From Baffinella frigidus (taxonomy: Eukaryota; Cryptophyceae; Cryptomonadales; Baffinellaceae), in assembly GCA_026770585.1 (NCBI GenBank), contig MU646555.1:144557-158170 (forward strand): a DNA stretch of 13,614 nt, read 5' to 3'. Below, one piece after another: positions 12,801 through 13,614 of the stretch (positions within the stretch are counted from its first letter, which is position 1; each line of letters starts with the position of its first letter). The position numbers and the translations under genes were made by a program. The notes under the pieces were generated by a model, which saw only the letters and a program-made list of their open reading frames with translations, was not told the origin of the DNA and did no database searches.

Positions 12801-13598
12801 GACTATTTCTCCTGTGGGCCACTCTGCCCTAGAATCTTGCGTGGCTGGGTTTCGCCGAACGCGTTGCCGGGGAGCAGTCTCGACGTGGTCATCAACCGCC
12901 CCAGAGTAATTCCCCCTGTTGAATTGGGCCCGTAGATAGAGTGCCCCCCCCGAAATTTCACAGGTGAATTTTCACCCCCCCCCCCCCATGAAATTCACCT
13001 GTGAAATTTCGGGGGGGGCACTCTATTTACGAGCCCACATTGAACTGGGACAGAGCTAGGATTACTCCCCTTTCAGGCGGACAATCCCGTCCACCATATT
13101 CTCGTGCCTGGTCCAACAATGAACGCTCGCTCAGTCTTCACCATCCACATGCGGTACCCCCCTCTGAAAACACCGCGTACCATCCCACCCACTGACACCC
13201 TGGGTTTCGCGGCTCAGATGAAGATGAACATGGGTTCTTCTCAATCTTGTTAATGAATTCTTTCCTGAGAACTGACACGCTCCAAACCTGCAAAACATGC
13301 CCCCTCTCGACCCACCCCCCTGCAGAAACACTGCGTTTTCAGCGGCGCGTGTGGGATGGGTTCTGACTAAAAGTCTGCACCCTAAACCCTAAAGGATGGG
13401 GTGCAGGAAAACAACAGTCCTTTGGCGGCTGCGGAGTTCCAGGGGGGGCATGAGCAGAGTGTGCGGGAGCAGCTTTCCTCTTCGTCTTCCTCCTCCTCCT
13501 CCCCTTCTTGGGAGTCTTCTTGGGAGCAGCTTTCAGTGGTCGACGAATGCGTCGCGCAGGTCCTCGCTCTGTTCCATTCAGATTTCGGCTCGCAATAA
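9802..13598 (+). CDS. Gene 4: V-x-V-P repeat protein with Ser-rich tail (partial model)
   Basis: Exons supported: 9802-9880, 11161-11220, 12397-12486 and 13407-13598 (TAA at 13596). The last three join at phase 0. The first enters at phase 2 and leaves at phase 0; its membership is inferred from phase and strand only. Exons 2 and 3 each encode one unit of a beta-rich motif: VTVPEGLVDGQDLIVRLP and IRVKLPPNALPGSTLDVII. I recall such V-x-V-P-x-G-x-x-x-G units from other protist proteins but cannot name a function. The terminal exon has a Ser9 run, two W-E repeats and a closing helix-like stretch (VVDECVAQVLALFHSDF). The start codon and first exons are not found. Upstream of 11161 the frame stays open (GGFRGQVLQ), so that exon may begin earlier. 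AATAAA overlaps the stop codon. Confidence 0.6.
9885..10119. mobile_element. CCACTCGAGG-end MITE-like element with internal 38-bp palindrome
   Basis: The left end CCACTCGAGGC...ATGGGACTATT pairs with AATAGTCCCAT...GCCTCGAGTGG. Inside, 9957-9994 is a perfect 38-bp palindrome centred on GAATTC, and 9995-10018 repeats its right half. A TATGAAAATTACTACACA half-core lies at 10035-10052. It starts 4 nt after the exon z donor. Confidence 0.85.
10243..10270 (+). repeat. Downstream echo of exon z 3' end
   Basis: 28 of 28 nt are identical to 9855-9882, continuing into GCGACGC. A third copy of the edge, CGGCATGGTGCGACGC, is at 10539-10554 and matches 10262-10277 exactly. Confidence 0.9.
10285..10530 (+). 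repeat. A/T-rich array of ACCATAA and ACAATAA 7-mers
   Basis: It is built of CCATAAA and CAATAAA units with GAACC interruptions. Length and phase resemble the CCCTAAA tracts elsewhere, so it may be a mutated telomere-like array. It separates two copies of the exon z 3' edge. Confidence 0.85.
10555..11160. other. Gene 4 intron region with one hairpin
   Basis: An inverted repeat at 10764-10825 (TTAAGTCAACTCACA...AAATGCACT against AGTGCATTT...GATTGACTTAA) is clear. 11096-11124 resembles 12085-12112, with readings KSGTSV and KRGTSV, so part of an exon may lie near 11041-11160. Open frames on both strands across 10825-11100 could not be supported by splice sites. Confidence 0.5.
11161..11220 (+). 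CDS. Gene 4 exon A (V-x-V-P repeat unit 1)
   Basis: The acceptor TTCTGCAG ends at 11160. Twenty codons VTVPEGLVDGQDLIVRLPNQ run up to donor GTGCTG at 11221. Phase 0 at both ends. The coding frame remains open upstream, so the true exon may start before 11161. Confidence 0.65.
11221..12230. other. Gene 4 long intron with inverted-repeat elements
   Basis: 11789-11912 is an inverted repeat (CTTGATTTGGGCTCCTCATC arms) with C- and G-homopolymer flanks near its centre. About 11960-12055 pairs GTATCTCGTCATT with AATGATGAGACC. 11370-11410 holds a small duplication around GAATCAGTT. GGGACAGAGC(T/G) motifs follow the elements, as at 13046. 12085-12112 echoes 11096-11124. No supported exon. Confidence 0.55.
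12234..12324 (+). repeat. Two upstream echoes of exon B with telomere-like spacers
   Basis: 12234-12276 matches 12390-12432 at 38 of 43 positions. 12309-12324 matches 12396-12411 exactly (16 nt). Each copy, and the real junction, is preceded by a CCCTAAACC-TAACC-type pyrimidine tract, making three tandem units of about 70-90 nt. In the first copy the frame runs into TAA within the spacer. Confidence 0.9.
12397..12486 (+). CDS. Gene 4 exon B (V-x-L-P repeat unit 2)
   Basis: The acceptor CGGGGCAG ends at 12396. Thirty codons, EEIRVKLPPNALPGSTLDV then IIDRPRDPPHT, run up to donor GTACCA at 12487, phase 0 on both sides. Its middle is copied at 12858-12906 (44 of 49 nt, NALPGSSLDVVINRPR) and its donor region at 13141-13177 (31 of 37 nt). 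Confidence 0.72.
12560..12640. repeat. Dispersed repeat, second copy (see 1424-1500)
   Basis: It is inverted relative to the gene 1 copy. In both copies one frame runs to the same closing stop (NLVQIVEKDCIREAPGGC here, ILVKIVEMDCIRAASGGC there), but another frame is also conserved locally, so coding is not proven. Confidence 0.7.
12918..13046. mobile_element. Inverted repeat with C/G homopolymer arms
   Basis: GAATTGGGC...AGAGTGCCCCCC...GAAATTTCACAGGTGAA pairs with TTCACCTGTGAAATTTC...GGGGGCACTCT...GCCCACATTGAAC. It is followed by GGGACAGAGCTAG. Its architecture is the same as 11789-11912. It starts about 12 nt after the exon B middle echo. Confidence 0.85.
13407..13598 (+). CDS. Gene 4 terminal exon C
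   Basis: The acceptor GGGGTGCAG ends at 13406, preceded by ACCCTAAACCCTAAA (13380-13393). Sixty-three codons start ENNSPLAAAEFQGGHEQ, contain Ser9 and PSWESSWEQL, and end HSDFGSQ with TAA. GGGAGCAGCTTTC is repeated inside the exon (13469 and 13523). The Ser run is encoded by mixed TCx codons, as expected for selected coding sequence rather than a microsatellite. Confidence 0.75.
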   Translation, partial: ENNSPLAAAEFQGGHEQSVREQLSSSSSSSSSPSWESSWEQLSVVDECVAQVLALFHSDFGSQ

Positions 13599-13614
13599 AT
13601 TCGCCCCCCCTCCC

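Overview
The window is nuclear DNA of a eukaryote, most likely a microalga or related protist. Coding sequence occurs only as short exons bounded by GT/AG introns, and the rest is inverted-repeat elements, microsatellites and CCCTAAA-type (plant-type telomere-like) tracts. Junk frames read from the repeats look like ones I recall from predicted cryptophyte proteins; that is a low-confidence recollection, not a search result. There are no operons, bacterial signals, rRNA or convincing tRNA.

Four genes can be assembled by hand. (1) About 567-3973, plus strand: the last five exons of an unrecognised gene (146 residues visible, compatible phases throughout, TAA at 3971-3973). (2) 5702-7643, minus strand: a complete five-exon URM1, the ubiquitin-like sulfur carrier of tRNA thiolation, ending in the diagnostic STLHGG tail; its last intron is 990 nt and filled with mobile-element relics. 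(3) 7687-8582, plus strand: a small three-exon protein with one SH3 domain, diverging from URM1 with only 43 nt between the two start codons. (4) About 9802-13598, plus strand: four exons of a gene with V-x-V-P-x-G type repeats and a Ser-rich C-terminus; its 5' end is not resolved.

Between and inside these genes lie at least five families of short, non-coding inverted-repeat (MITE-like) elements, none with a transposase: ends like GTACAGGGGTACCTCGCTC (4480-6067), TAGCTCTGCCTCA (3185-3425, 6126-6261, 8725-8877), a TGAAAATTACTACAC core (1737-1879, 5467-5601, relics at 6430 and 10030), TTGTCGAAATGGGCT (2065-2268) and CCACTCGAGG (9885-10119). Telomere-like 7-mers occur at 680-1110, 6640-6690, 9120-9290, 9500-9665 and 12200-12390, and a CTCGAG-rich array sits at 9294-9441.

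The most unusual structure is that most exons of genes 1 and 4 have degenerate partial copies ('echoes') of their own edges in the flanking introns. Upstream echoes repeat the acceptor AG plus the exon start; downstream echoes repeat the exon end. The two genes between them, URM1 and the SH3 gene, show none that I could find. This suggests introns in this genome grow by repeated duplication of splice junctions, often together with telomere-like pyrimidine tracts.
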